A stretch of 64,000 nt of DNA, taken from assembly GCF_023721415.1 (NCBI RefSeq), contig NZ_JAMQVC010000005.1, forward strand, positions 62,001-126,000, read 5' to 3'. The notes beneath the pieces were generated by a model. That model ran no database searches. It saw only the letters and a program-made list of their open reading frames with translations, and was not told the DNA's origin. A program made the translations under genes and the position numbers. The DNA comes from Galbibacter mesophilus (GTDB taxonomy: Bacteria; Bacteroidota; Bacteroidia; Flavobacteriales; Flavobacteriaceae). Positions 1-7,135 of the stretch are shown here, in pieces (position 1 is the first letter of the stretch; each line of letters opens with the position of its first letter).

Positions 1-1
1 C

Positions 2-115
2 GTACGCTTTAAAAAAATGGATAAAATCCCTTTTGCCCTTATAGAAGAATTAATGGGGAAATTGAGTGTACAAGAATGGATTGGGATTTATGAAAATGCT
101 GTGAAAAGAAAATAA
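2..115 (+). CDS. C-terminal end of a DUF1801/YdeI-like protein (partial)
   Basis: The last 37 codons of a gene that begins before the window, read in the frame that ends with TAA at 113-115. The tail reads as a lysine-rich helix (VKRK at the very end) preceded by IPFALIEELMGKLSVQEW. This resembles the C-terminus of DUF1801/YdeI-like proteins, which are small cytoplasmic proteins without a settled function. The assignment rests on a short tail and is tentative. The next gene starts 59 bases further on the same strand. Confidence 0.45.
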   Translation, partial: VRFKKMDKIPFALIEELMGKLSVQEWIGIYENAVKRK

Positions 116-174
116 AACGATTGCTAAGATTGTTTTTTTACTATTTTAGTAATCTAACCATTTAAACCAACACA

Positions 175-537
175 ATGGAAGATAAAAGAGACGGTAAAAA
201 GAGCTATTTTGAAGAAAATGCTGAAAACTTTGCCAAAGAAACTAAGAATACGGCCAATGAATTTGCTGAAAATGCAAAAGAGGCATTTGCTGATCAAAAT
301 AACAAAAAGGTTATCTCAGGCATTTTAGCTATTCTTTTTGGGGCCTTTGGTATTCATAAATTTATCCTAGGTTATCAAAAGGAAGGGTTGATTATGCTTT
401 TAGGAACGCTGCTAACCTGCGGTATTCTAGGGACGGTGATGTATATCATAGGAATTATTGAAGGGATTATCTACCTAACAAAATCCGATGAAGAATTTTT
501 TAATACATATCAGGTTGGTAAAAAACCTTGGTTTTAA
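175..537 (+). CDS. TM2 domain membrane protein
   Basis: A 120-residue protein. Residues 1-42 are charged and probably a coiled or disordered cytoplasmic segment (FAKETKNTANEFAENAKEAF). Residues 43-110 form a TM2 domain: an initial KKVISGILAILFG helix, a GIHKFILGYQKEG turn and a second hydrophobic helix pair. The GxxxxHxFYLG-like motif typical of TM2 is present as GAFGIHKFILGY. TM2 proteins are small inner-membrane proteins of unknown biochemical role. It stands alone, followed by a palindrome and the ArsR gene. Confidence 0.85.
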   Translation: MEDKRDGKKSYFEENAENFAKETKNTANEFAENAKEAFADQNNKKVISGILAILFGAFGIHKFILGYQKEGLIMLLGTLLTCGILGTVMYIIGIIEGIIYLTKSDEEFFNTYQVGKKPWF

Positions 538-551
538 AATACACTAGAACT

Positions 552-581
552 TTTAGGGAATGAGTATATTTGTTCCCTAAA
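552..581 (+). promoter_or_regulatory. Palindrome enclosing the arsR-type gene -7 box (probable operator)
   Basis: A perfect 9-bp inverted repeat, TTTAGGGAA / TTCCCTAAA, with a 12-base spacer. The spacer contains TATATTTG at 565-572, a match to the Bacteroidota -7 consensus TAnnTTTG. The ArsR-family gene starts at 640. Long inverted repeats over the promoter are the usual autoregulatory operators of ArsR proteins. It could also be a weak terminator of the TM2 gene, but no T-run follows. Confidence 0.55.
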
Positions 582-639
582 TAGTTCAGCTTATAGTTTC
601 CCCCATTTCACTACAGTTGCTGCAAAAGGAAATAAATAT

Positions 640-963
640 ATGGGGTTTACAAAAAAATTAGCACACACTTTAGAGCAGAACCAGCTTTCTAAGACATTTA
701 AAGCGCTGGGGCATCCGGCTAGAATTTCCATACTTCAATATATTAGCAGTCACCCAAACTGTATCTGTAACGACATGGTGCAGGATATAGATTTGGCGCA
801 AGCCACCATTTCCCAACATTTAATCGAATTGAAAAAAGTAGACCTCATTGTTGGTAAACAAAAAGGCAAAAAAACGTGCTATAATATTAATATTGATAAA
901 CTTTACGAAGTAAAACAATCCGTTGGTTCATTCTTCAATGAAACACAACAAGGCGCCAGTTAA
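640..963 (+). CDS. ArsR-family winged-helix transcriptional regulator
   Basis: A 107-residue protein with the ArsR winged-helix fold. It has the LSKTFKALGHPARISILQYI helix pair near residues 18-37, a recognition helix around DLAQATISQHLIELKKVDLI and a wing at GKQKGKKTCYNIN. Cysteines at 41 and 43 (NCIC) lie near the usual metal or redox sensing region, but a complete CxC-type arsenic site cannot be confirmed. Such proteins repress their own promoter and a neighbouring gene. The palindrome at 552-581 is the obvious operator. No metal-resistance gene is adjacent, so the inducer is unknown. Confidence 0.85.
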   Translation: MGFTKKLAHTLEQNQLSKTFKALGHPARISILQYISSHPNCICNDMVQDIDLAQATISQHLIELKKVDLIVGKQKGKKTCYNINIDKLYEVKQSVGSFFNETQQGAS

Positions 964-987
964 TCTTGAAAAAAGATAGTTTGATTG

Positions 988-2805
988 TTATTCTTGTTGA
1001 TCATTTTGTTCTTCGGCATGTTTCCGTTCCAATTCCGCTTGAAATTCCTCCATTACCGGTTTTACCGTACTTTCAGGTAAGTCGGCTATTTTGATGTACA
1101 TAAGTCCGTCAACCGAATTATTAAAAAGTGGATCTACATTGAAAGCAACCACTCTTGCATTTTGCTTAATGTATTTTTTAATAAGTACTGGCAGTCTTAG
1201 GTTGCCCGGTTCTACTTCATCAATCATTCGGTCGAACTTGTTCAGGTCGGCTTCGGTTTCATCGAATACGAATTCTTTATCGGCATCTTTTAGTTTTACC
1301 TTGAACTCTTTTTTCGGACTGATATATTGGGCTACGTACGGATCCCAATAATGCGACTTCATGAATTCAATCATTAACGATTTAGAGAAGTTAGAGAATT
1401 GGTTGCTAATACTAACTCCTCCAATTAGGTATTTATGCTCTGGTCTGCGCAAAGTGGTGTGTACAATTCCTTTCCAAAGTAAAAACAACGGCATTGGTTT
1501 TTGCTGATAATCGCTTACAATAAAAGCGCGTCCCATTTCTATGGATTCGCTCATCATTTTATACAGCTCCGGCTCAAATTTAAAAAGGTCTTGCAGATAA
1601 AATCCATCAATGCCTCGGGTTTTGAAAATGTCAGCGCCCATTCCCATACGATAAGCCCCTACAATCGCCTTGGCTTCACTATCCCATAGAAAAAGGTGGT
1701 GGTAATATTCATCAAATTCATCAATATCAATGGCTTGATTGGTGCCTTCCCCAACTTCCCGAAAGGTTATTTCCCGAAGTCGGCCAATTTCCCGAAGGAT
1801 GTAAGGCATTTTTTTAGCCTTCGCTAAGAATACTTCGTAGTTTTTGCTTTCCAGAAGTCGTAAATCGTTTTCTCTTAATTCATCTACCTCCTTTTCCATA
1901 AGCTCTTTACTTACGGGTGTGATAATTTCTTTTGGGGAGCGTGGAAATTTAAAGCTGGTAGGAACTTTATCAAAAAGTCGTCCTTTTTCAAAAACATTAG
2001 AAAGCATATACGTTTTTCTCCGAAGGAATTCCGTGAAATCTTCTAAGCTTTCGTGTTCCTGTTGTGCTTCTACGCTAATGGGTCTTCCAATGCGCACGCG
2101 AATTACTCGGTTTCTTTGCGTTAATAGTTCTGAAGGTAATTTAGCTGTACGCAAAGTATCGCTTATCTTTGATAGCCGATAGAATAATTTACTGTTTTTA
2201 GCGTGAAAATATATAGGTACAACGGGCACTTCAGCTCTACGAATTAATTTCATCGCAGCTTCTTCCCATGGTCTATCTACTATTAGTTTTTCATCCCTGT
2301 AGGTGGAAACTTCACCAGCTGGAAAAATTCCTAGCGGCTTGCCTTCCCTTAAGTGTTGTAGGGATTGTTTGAAACCAGCAATACTGCTTTTGGCGTCTTT
2401 GTGGTCTTCAAAAGGATTTACAGGCATAACGTATGGAACTAAAGGCTCAATACGGTGCAATAGAAAGTTTGCAATTATCTTATAGTCAGGACGCTGTTCA
2501 AGCAATAGCTTCAGTAGCAGAATGCCATCGATACCCCCCAATGGATGATTGGAAATAGTAACATAGGCGCCATCTTTTGGGAGTCTTTTTAAGTCCTCTT
2601 GCGGGATTTCAAAGTTAATCTCAAATTCTTCTAAAATTGCATTTAAAAAATCAAGATCCTGTTTGTCCTTATGCTTGTTGTAAATTTTATTAAGTGCAGA
2701 TATGTTGAGTACTTTCATAAGCATCCAACCACTAAAGGTTCCTAAAAAACCGTATTTATCTGTCTTAATTACTTGAGCAACTTCCTTTGCTGTAACTAAT
2801 CCCAT
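988..2805 (-). CDS. Bifunctional acyltransferase, OlsF-type (PlsC-like plus GNAT)
   Basis: A 605-residue two-domain protein. The N-terminal half is a PlsC-like lysophospholipid O-acyltransferase: block I is NHPLGGID (H87, D93, thus HX5D rather than the usual HX4D) and block III is FPAGE at 161-165. The C-terminal half, about 330-600, is the GNAT-like N-acyltransferase seen in OlsB-type enzymes and 'putative hemolysin' annotations, with motifs such as REITFREVGEGTNQAIDIDEFDEYYHHLFLWD. In characterised relatives (OlsF of Serratia and a Flavobacterium homologue) the GNAT domain N-acylates an amino acid and the PlsC domain adds the second acyl chain, giving ornithine or glycine aminolipids. The amino acid used here cannot be told from sequence. 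It acts at the inner membrane. The gene precedes nothing co-directional and ends 24 bases from the ArsR gene. Confidence 0.8.
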   Translation of the reverse strand: MGLVTAKEVAQVIKTDKYGFLGTFSGWMLMKVLNISALNKIYNKHKDKQDLDFLNAILEEFEINFEIPQEDLKRLPKDGAYVTISNHPLGGIDGILLLKLLLEQRPDYKIIANFLLHRIEPLVPYVMPVNPFEDHKDAKSSIAGFKQSLQHLREGKPLGIFPAGEVSTYRDEKLIVDRPWEEAAMKLIRRAEVPVVPIYFHAKNSKLFYRLSKISDTLRTAKLPSELLTQRNRVIRVRIGRPISVEAQQEHESLEDFTEFLRRKTYMLSNVFEKGRLFDKVPTSFKFPRSPKEIITPVSKELMEKEVDELRENDLRLLESKNYEVFLAKAKKMPYILREIGRLREITFREVGEGTNQAIDIDEFDEYYHHLFLWDSEAKAIVGAYRMGMGADIFKTRGIDGFYLQDLFKFEPELYKMMSESIEMGRAFIVSDYQQKPMPLFLLWKGIVHTTLRRPEHKYLIGGVSISNQFSNFSKSLMIEFMKSHYWDPYVAQYISPKKEFKVKLKDADKEFVFDETEADLNKFDRMIDEVEPGNLRLPVLIKKYIKQNARVVAFNVDPLFNNSVDGLMYIKIADLPESTVKPVMEEFQAELERKHAEEQNDQQE

Positions 2806-2862
2806 GAAACTTTATATTCGTCTTATCAATACAAATATAGAAAAAGAAAGCACGCGCTAGTT

Positions 2863-4113
2863 TTATTTTACCACCAGTTGTACCGTTTCTTGGGTTCTTT
2901 GCTCCAGTAAAACCTCTCTGCCGTTCTGCAAAGAAGCAATTGCTTTTTCGTTGAAATGCCTTATGGTGTAAAGAGATACATCCTCGTAATGGGTAACCTT
3001 AAATTTAGATTTAAGAACCTTTAAAAGATCGTCCAGCTTATTGAATTTATTATCAACACATACCGAAAAACTAATAGCAGAGTTTTGAATAAGATCTACT
3101 TTCATTCGGTTATCATGGAAAAGCTTAAAGATTTCGCTGATATTTTCTTCAACAATGAAAGAAAAATCCAATGAAGAAAGTTTCATTAAAATCTGATTTT
3201 TCTTCACAATAAAGCAAGGAACATTTGGAGTGATCCCTTTTCCTTTCATTACCGCCGTACCATCTTCCTTAGGATTGATAAAGGATTTTACATAAAGTGG
3301 GATTTCCTTTCTTTGTAAAGGCTGTAACGTTTTTGGGTGAATTACAGAAGCCCCGTAAAAGGCAAGCTCTATAGCTTCTCGATAAGAGATTCGGTTTAAA
3401 AGTTCTGCATTCTCAAAATACCTTGGATCGGCATTTAAAACCCCTGGTACATCTTTCCAAATGGTAACCGAGTCAGCATTTAGGCAATAGGCAAATATGG
3501 CCGCAGTATAATCCGATCCTTCTCTTCCTAGGGTTGTGGTGAAGTTATTTTCATCACTACCTAAGAAACCTTGGGTAATATTCAAACAGCTTTGATCTAC
3601 ATTTTCTGTGATGTTTTTCTGGGTTTGTTCCCAGTTAACCGTTCCTTCGCGGTAACTATCATCAGTTTTTATATAATCGCGTACGTCCAGCCATTTATTT
3701 TTTATACCAACTTCTTTGAAATAGTTGCTTAGAATAGTGGTTGAAATAAGCTCTCCGTAGCCGACCACTTGATCATAAACAAAGCTATACTTTGGCGATT
3801 TGTTCCATGCTAAAAAACCTTGAACTTGTTCAATGAGGCCCCTAACTTCTGCAAAAACGGGGTGATTATCGTTTTTAAAGAGGTCTTTTAATATTTTATG
3901 GTGGTAGGTTTCTATTTCTTCAAATGAAGCGTTTAATTCTGCTTTGTTTTCAAAATAATTCTTTACCACTACTTCCATGGCGTTGGTAGTTTTTCCCATT
4001 GCGGAAACCACTAACAATGTATTTTCATGCCCTACGGTTTGTAGAACATTCACAACGTTTTTTATTCCATCTGCATCTTTAACAGATGCTCCTCCAAACT
4101 TAAAAATTCTCAT
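2863..4113 (-). CDS. lysC: Aspartate kinase (monofunctional)
   Basis: Phosphorylates L-aspartate in the first step of lysine, threonine and methionine synthesis. The 416-residue protein opens with the aspartokinase signature KFGGASVKDADGI. It carries the substrate loop TTLGREGSDYTAA, the VTIWKDVPGVLNADPR segment and a C-terminal ACT region (about 300-400). There is no homoserine dehydrogenase domain, so it is the short Bacteroidota form. The gene is downstream of a GNAT gene with a 3-base gap, suggesting co-transcription. The ATG start is chosen because the signature begins at residue 5. Confidence 0.9.
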   Translation of the reverse strand: MRIFKFGGASVKDADGIKNVVNVLQTVGHENTLLVVSAMGKTTNAMEVVVKNYFENKAELNASFEEIETYHHKILKDLFKNDNHPVFAEVRGLIEQVQGFLAWNKSPKYSFVYDQVVGYGELISTTILSNYFKEVGIKNKWLDVRDYIKTDDSYREGTVNWEQTQKNITENVDQSCLNITQGFLGSDENNFTTTLGREGSDYTAAIFAYCLNADSVTIWKDVPGVLNADPRYFENAELLNRISYREAIELAFYGASVIHPKTLQPLQRKEIPLYVKSFINPKEDGTAVMKGKGITPNVPCFIVKKNQILMKLSSLDFSFIVEENISEIFKLFHDNRMKVDLIQNSAISFSVCVDNKFNKLDDLLKVLKSKFKVTHYEDVSLYTIRHFNEKAIASLQNGREVLLEQRTQETVQLVVK

Positions 4114-4116
4114 GAA

Positions 4117-4596
4117 TTAGTTATTAGCTATAAATTTTTTAATTCCTTCTTCGTCTAATTGAACTGTGTCCCAATCGCTTAAAATAAGGGCTCCATTTTT
4201 TTTGTAAAATTCTACCGCTGGCGTATTCCAATTGAGCACTACCCATTCTATTCTTTTTACGCCGTCTTTATGTCCTTGTTTAATTACTTCAGCAAATAAA
4301 GCACTTCCTAATCCAGAACCTCGGGAGCTTTTTCTTACTACCAAATCTTCCAAATGAATGGTTTTACCTTTCCATGTAGAATAGCGATTGTAATACAATG
4401 CCATTCCTTCAATACGGTTATTTACCTCAGCAACAAAACAGGAAAACAACGGCTTTTCACCAAACCCATCGGTTATAAGATCAGTTTCAGTGACTTCCAC
4501 AGCATCGGGCTCCTTTTCAAAATCAGCAAGTTCCTGGATTAATTCTAGTACTTGCTTCATGTCTTCCTTTACGGCTCTTCTAATTGTGTATTCCAT
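4117..4596 (-). CDS. GNAT N-acetyltransferase, SSAT-like
   Basis: A 159-residue acetyl-CoA-dependent acetyltransferase. The acetyl-CoA pyrophosphate loop is RGSGLGSALF, preceded by the beta-4 strand IHLEDLVV. The C-terminal WVVLNWNTPAVEFYKKNGA matches the spermidine/spermine and thialysine acetyltransferase subgroup (NxxAxxFYxxxGA). The substrate may be a polyamine or a lysine analogue, which would fit its position directly ahead of aspartate kinase, but this is inference. It is the first gene of a two-gene minus-strand unit. Confidence 0.85.
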   Translation of the reverse strand: MEYTIRRAVKEDMKQVLELIQELADFEKEPDAVEVTETDLITDGFGEKPLFSCFVAEVNNRIEGMALYYNRYSTWKGKTIHLEDLVVRKSSRGSGLGSALFAEVIKQGHKDGVKRIEWVVLNWNTPAVEFYKKNGALILSDWDTVQLDEEGIKKFIANN

Positions 4597-4710
4597 ATCT
4601 GTTACAAATATAACTTAGAGTTATAATTATATAAAAATGAAATTTAACGAAAACGTTGTAGTTTCACAAAAATGACGATATTTGTGAGCGTAAAAACACA
4701 AAAAACGCTG

Positions 4711-5718
4711 ATGACTAAAAAACACAAAACGCTCGGAGAGTTCATTATAGAAAACCAAAAGGCCTTTCCGTACTCTACCGGGGAGCTTTCTAAGTTGATT
4801 AATGCCATCCGACTCGCGTCTAAAGTGGTAAACCACGAAGTAAATAAAGCCGGATTGGTAGATATTTTGGGAGCTAGTGGCGATATTAACGCACAGGGGG
4901 AGAACCAACAGAAATTAGATGTGCTCGCCAACGAGAAGTTTATTCAATCGTTAACCAACAGGGAGATTGTTTGCGGGATTGCTTCGGAAGAAGAGGATGA
5001 TTTCGTTGTAATTAATAGTCATGATAACAACCATCAGAATAAGTACGTGGTGCTTTTTGATCCTTTGGATGGATCAAGTAATATAGATGTGAATGTGTCT
5101 GTTGGCTCCATTTTTTCAATTTACCGGCGTGTTACTCCTATTGGAACACCTGTAACTATTGAAGATTTCTTGCAGCCCGGTCGTAAACAGGTTGCGGCGG
5201 GCTATGTAGTTTATGGAACTTCTACCATGTTGGTGTATACCACGGGTCATGGGGTAAATGGATTTACTTTGAATCCGGCCATAGGTACTTTTTATTTATC
5301 GCATCCCGATATGAAATATCCGGAAGACGGCCGGATCTATTCTGTTAACGAAGGGAATTACGTTCACTTTCCGGAAGGAGTCAAAAAATACATTAAATAT
5401 TGCCAAATGGAAGAAGGGGACAGGCCTTATACCTCACGCTATATCGGTTCGTTGGTGTCGGATTTTCACAGAAATATGATTAAAGGAGGGATATTTTTAT
5501 ACCCAACCAGCAGCAAAGCAAAAAATGGTAAGTTGCGTTTGCTGTACGAATGTAATCCGATGGCATTTTTAGCTGAACAAGCAGGGGGAAAGGCAAGTGA
5601 CGGCTGCAAGCCCATATTAGATATTGAGCCGACGTCACTCCACCAACGGGCTCCATTTTTCTGCGGAAGTAAAAATATGGTAGAGAAAGCGGAAGAGTTT
5701 ATGGAGACTTATCAATAA
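4711..5718 (+). CDS. fbp: Fructose-1,6-bisphosphatase class I
   Basis: Hydrolyses fructose 1,6-bisphosphate to fructose 6-phosphate in gluconeogenesis. The 335-residue reading is very close to the E. coli Fbp family along its whole length. Shared features include [19 protein letters not shown], the metal site [27 protein letters not shown] and [20 protein letters not shown]. An upstream ATG at 4672 would add 13 residues, but family members begin at the KTLGEF-like segment, so the ATG at 4711 is preferred. It stands alone with a strong terminator downstream. The gene points away from the GNAT/lysC unit. Confidence 0.95.
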   Translation: MTKKHKTLGEFIIENQKAFPYSTGELSKLINAIRLASKVVNHEVNKAGLVDILGASGDINAQGENQQKLDVLANEKFIQSLTNREIVCGIASEEEDDFVVINSHDNNHQNKYVVLFDPLDGSSNIDVNVSVGSIFSIYRRVTPIGTPVTIEDFLQPGRKQVAAGYVVYGTSTMLVYTTGHGVNGFTLNPAIGTFYLSHPDMKYPEDGRIYSVNEGNYVHFPEGVKKYIKYCQMEEGDRPYTSRYIGSLVSDFHRNMIKGGIFLYPTSSKAKNGKLRLLYECNPMAFLAEQAGGKASDGCKPILDIEPTSLHQRAPFFCGSKNMVEKAEEFMETYQ

Positions 5719-5754
5719 AAATCATGTTCGTTAGTGCAAAATCTTTTTGCATAA

Positions 5755-5785
5755 AAAAAGCTGCTCTTAAAAAAGGCAGCTTTTT
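5755..5785. terminator. Bidirectional rho-independent terminator between fbp and the TerB gene
   Basis: A 10-bp perfect stem, AAAAAGCTGC / GCAGCTTTTT, with an 11-base loop. The stem is flanked by A and T runs, so it can work from both strands. It lies between the convergent ends of fbp (5718) and the TerB-like gene (5808). Confidence 0.85.
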
Positions 5786-5807
5786 ATATATTTTGAACAC
5801 ATTGTTC

Positions 5808-6239
5808 TTATCGGTTCATGTGTTTTATCTCTTCGATAAAAGTATCCAGATCAACTCCCATGTGGATTAGATCCAATGCTTTTTTATTAATGAGGTCAAC
5901 ATTGGCAGGGTTAAATCCAAGTCCAATAGACAAACGGCGCATTATGCGTAATTCGTCTTCATCTTCAATATGGTCTACATAAATCATTCTGGCAATGTCG
6001 TAAAGCCTTTCCAATCTCGCTACATAAAGTGACGGTGGGTTTACCGGGTATGCAGCTGGATTTTCTAGTACGCTTTCATAAAGTTCAGGTGAAATATCCA
6101 AGTTATGAGCTAAACGGTCTAGGAACGCTTTTTCTTCAGGAGTCATTTCGCCATCAGACAATGCAACTCTTACAATAGCAGCAAAGTGATCGCGGTTTCT
6201 ATCTCTAAATCCGGAAGAATATAAATTTGAAATTGACAT
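5808..6239 (-). CDS. TerB-like cytoplasmic protein
   Basis: A 143-residue, all-helical acidic protein with the TerB/DjlA-like signature VRVALSDGEMTPEEKAFLDRLAHNLDI (residues 25-51) repeated more weakly around IYVDHIEDEDELRIMRRLSIGLGF. TerB domains bind metal through acidic residues and are linked to tellurite resistance and stress responses. No ter cluster is nearby. The reading frame extends one codon further to a TTG at 6242, but the ATG at 6239 is a better start. Confidence 0.8.
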   Translation of the reverse strand: MSISNLYSSGFRDRNRDHFAAIVRVALSDGEMTPEEKAFLDRLAHNLDISPELYESVLENPAAYPVNPPSLYVARLERLYDIARMIYVDHIEDEDELRIMRRLSIGLGFNPANVDLINKKALDLIHMGVDLDTFIEEIKHMNR

Positions 6240-6508
6240 CAATAATAGGTTTTATAATGTGGCACAAAGATAATTATTCCCTAAGATTATTTACTTAAAA
6301 AAACTTTCTTTTTTAAGTCGTAAAGAAGCGCTAACAGACCAATAAGCGATTTTTAAATATCATTTTACTGAATATCGTAGGAAAAGCTTTATAAGTACTT
6401 TAAGAACTTACGTTAAAGTCAACCCAAAGTCACTCATAATCTTGTATTTAGCTGTTTAAGATGTTACATTGATATAAGAGAATTAGTAACCATTAAAAAA
6501 ATAATATT

Positions 6509-6958
6509 ATGAACTATACAGAAGAAGTTTCCAAAAAGATTAATGAATTGTTGGAAAAAAATTACGATGCACAGAAAGGATTTATGAATGCCGCTGATAA
6601 TGTAGATAGCACCAATCTTAAAACGTATTTTAAGAGTAAAGCAGCAGAGCGCGAAAATTTCTCGGACGAATTGAAAAGAGAAATCGTGTCATTTGGTGAA
6701 AAGCCAGTGGATTCCGGTAGTTTGACAGGAGATGCCCATAGAACATGGATGAATATTAAATCTGCCCTGTCTAGTAATGATGAAGAATCTATTTTAGAGG
6801 AAGTTCAGAGAGGGGAGAAAGCAAGTTTAGAAGATTATAACGAAGTGCTTTCCAAAACCTCTTTGCCACAAACTACCGAGGCGATGTTAACTAGACATCG
6901 AAATGCAATTCAGAATTCGGTGAACAATGCTAAAAGATACGAAAGCATTGTAGAGTAA
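6509..6958 (+). CDS. DUF2383 (PA2169 family) four-helix-bundle protein
   Basis: A 149-residue soluble, helical protein. The sequence begins with a long helix (TEEVSKKINELLEKNYDAQKGF). It then has FKSKAAERENFSDELKREI, TWMNIKSALSSNDEESILEEVQRGE and TEAMLTRHRNAIQNSV. This spacing of acidic and histidine-containing helices is that of the DUF2383/PA2169 family, a ferritin-like bundle of unknown role often induced under stress. It is monocistronic with a terminator 30 bases downstream. Confidence 0.8.
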   Translation: MNYTEEVSKKINELLEKNYDAQKGFMNAADNVDSTNLKTYFKSKAAERENFSDELKREIVSFGEKPVDSGSLTGDAHRTWMNIKSALSSNDEESILEEVQRGEKASLEDYNEVLSKTSLPQTTEAMLTRHRNAIQNSVNNAKRYESIVE

Positions 6959-6987
6959 GAATTATAAGATTGTTATGAAAAAGAGAG

Positions 6988-7018
6988 AAACTGTTTCTTA
7001 ATCGAAACAGTTTTTTTT
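6988..7018 (+). terminator. Rho-independent terminator after the DUF2383 gene
   Basis: Perfect 10-bp stem AAACTGTTTC / GAAACAGTTT with a 6-base loop followed by a run of Ts. It begins 30 bases after the DUF2383 stop. Confidence 0.85.
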
Positions 7019-7074
7019 GTTTTTACCGTTGATAACTCCTAAAAACTTCTTCTTTTTTCTCTTGAAATTATCCT

Positions 7075-7082
7075 TAATTTTG
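7075..7082 (+). promoter_or_regulatory. Predicted -7 box for dnaE
   Basis: TAATTTTG matches the Bacteroidota TAnnTTTG consensus, 54 bases ahead of the dnaE ATG. A convincing TTG -33 element at the usual distance is not seen, so confidence is limited. Confidence 0.4.
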
Positions 7083-7135
7083 AAAGATGGCCGAGCAGTT
7101 GCCAATGACTTCAATTTTAAAGAGATAGCTTTTTT

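Noticed and set aside
4627-4931. Two antisense frames over the start of fbp
   Set aside because: They overlap conserved Fbp coding sequence and have no family features.
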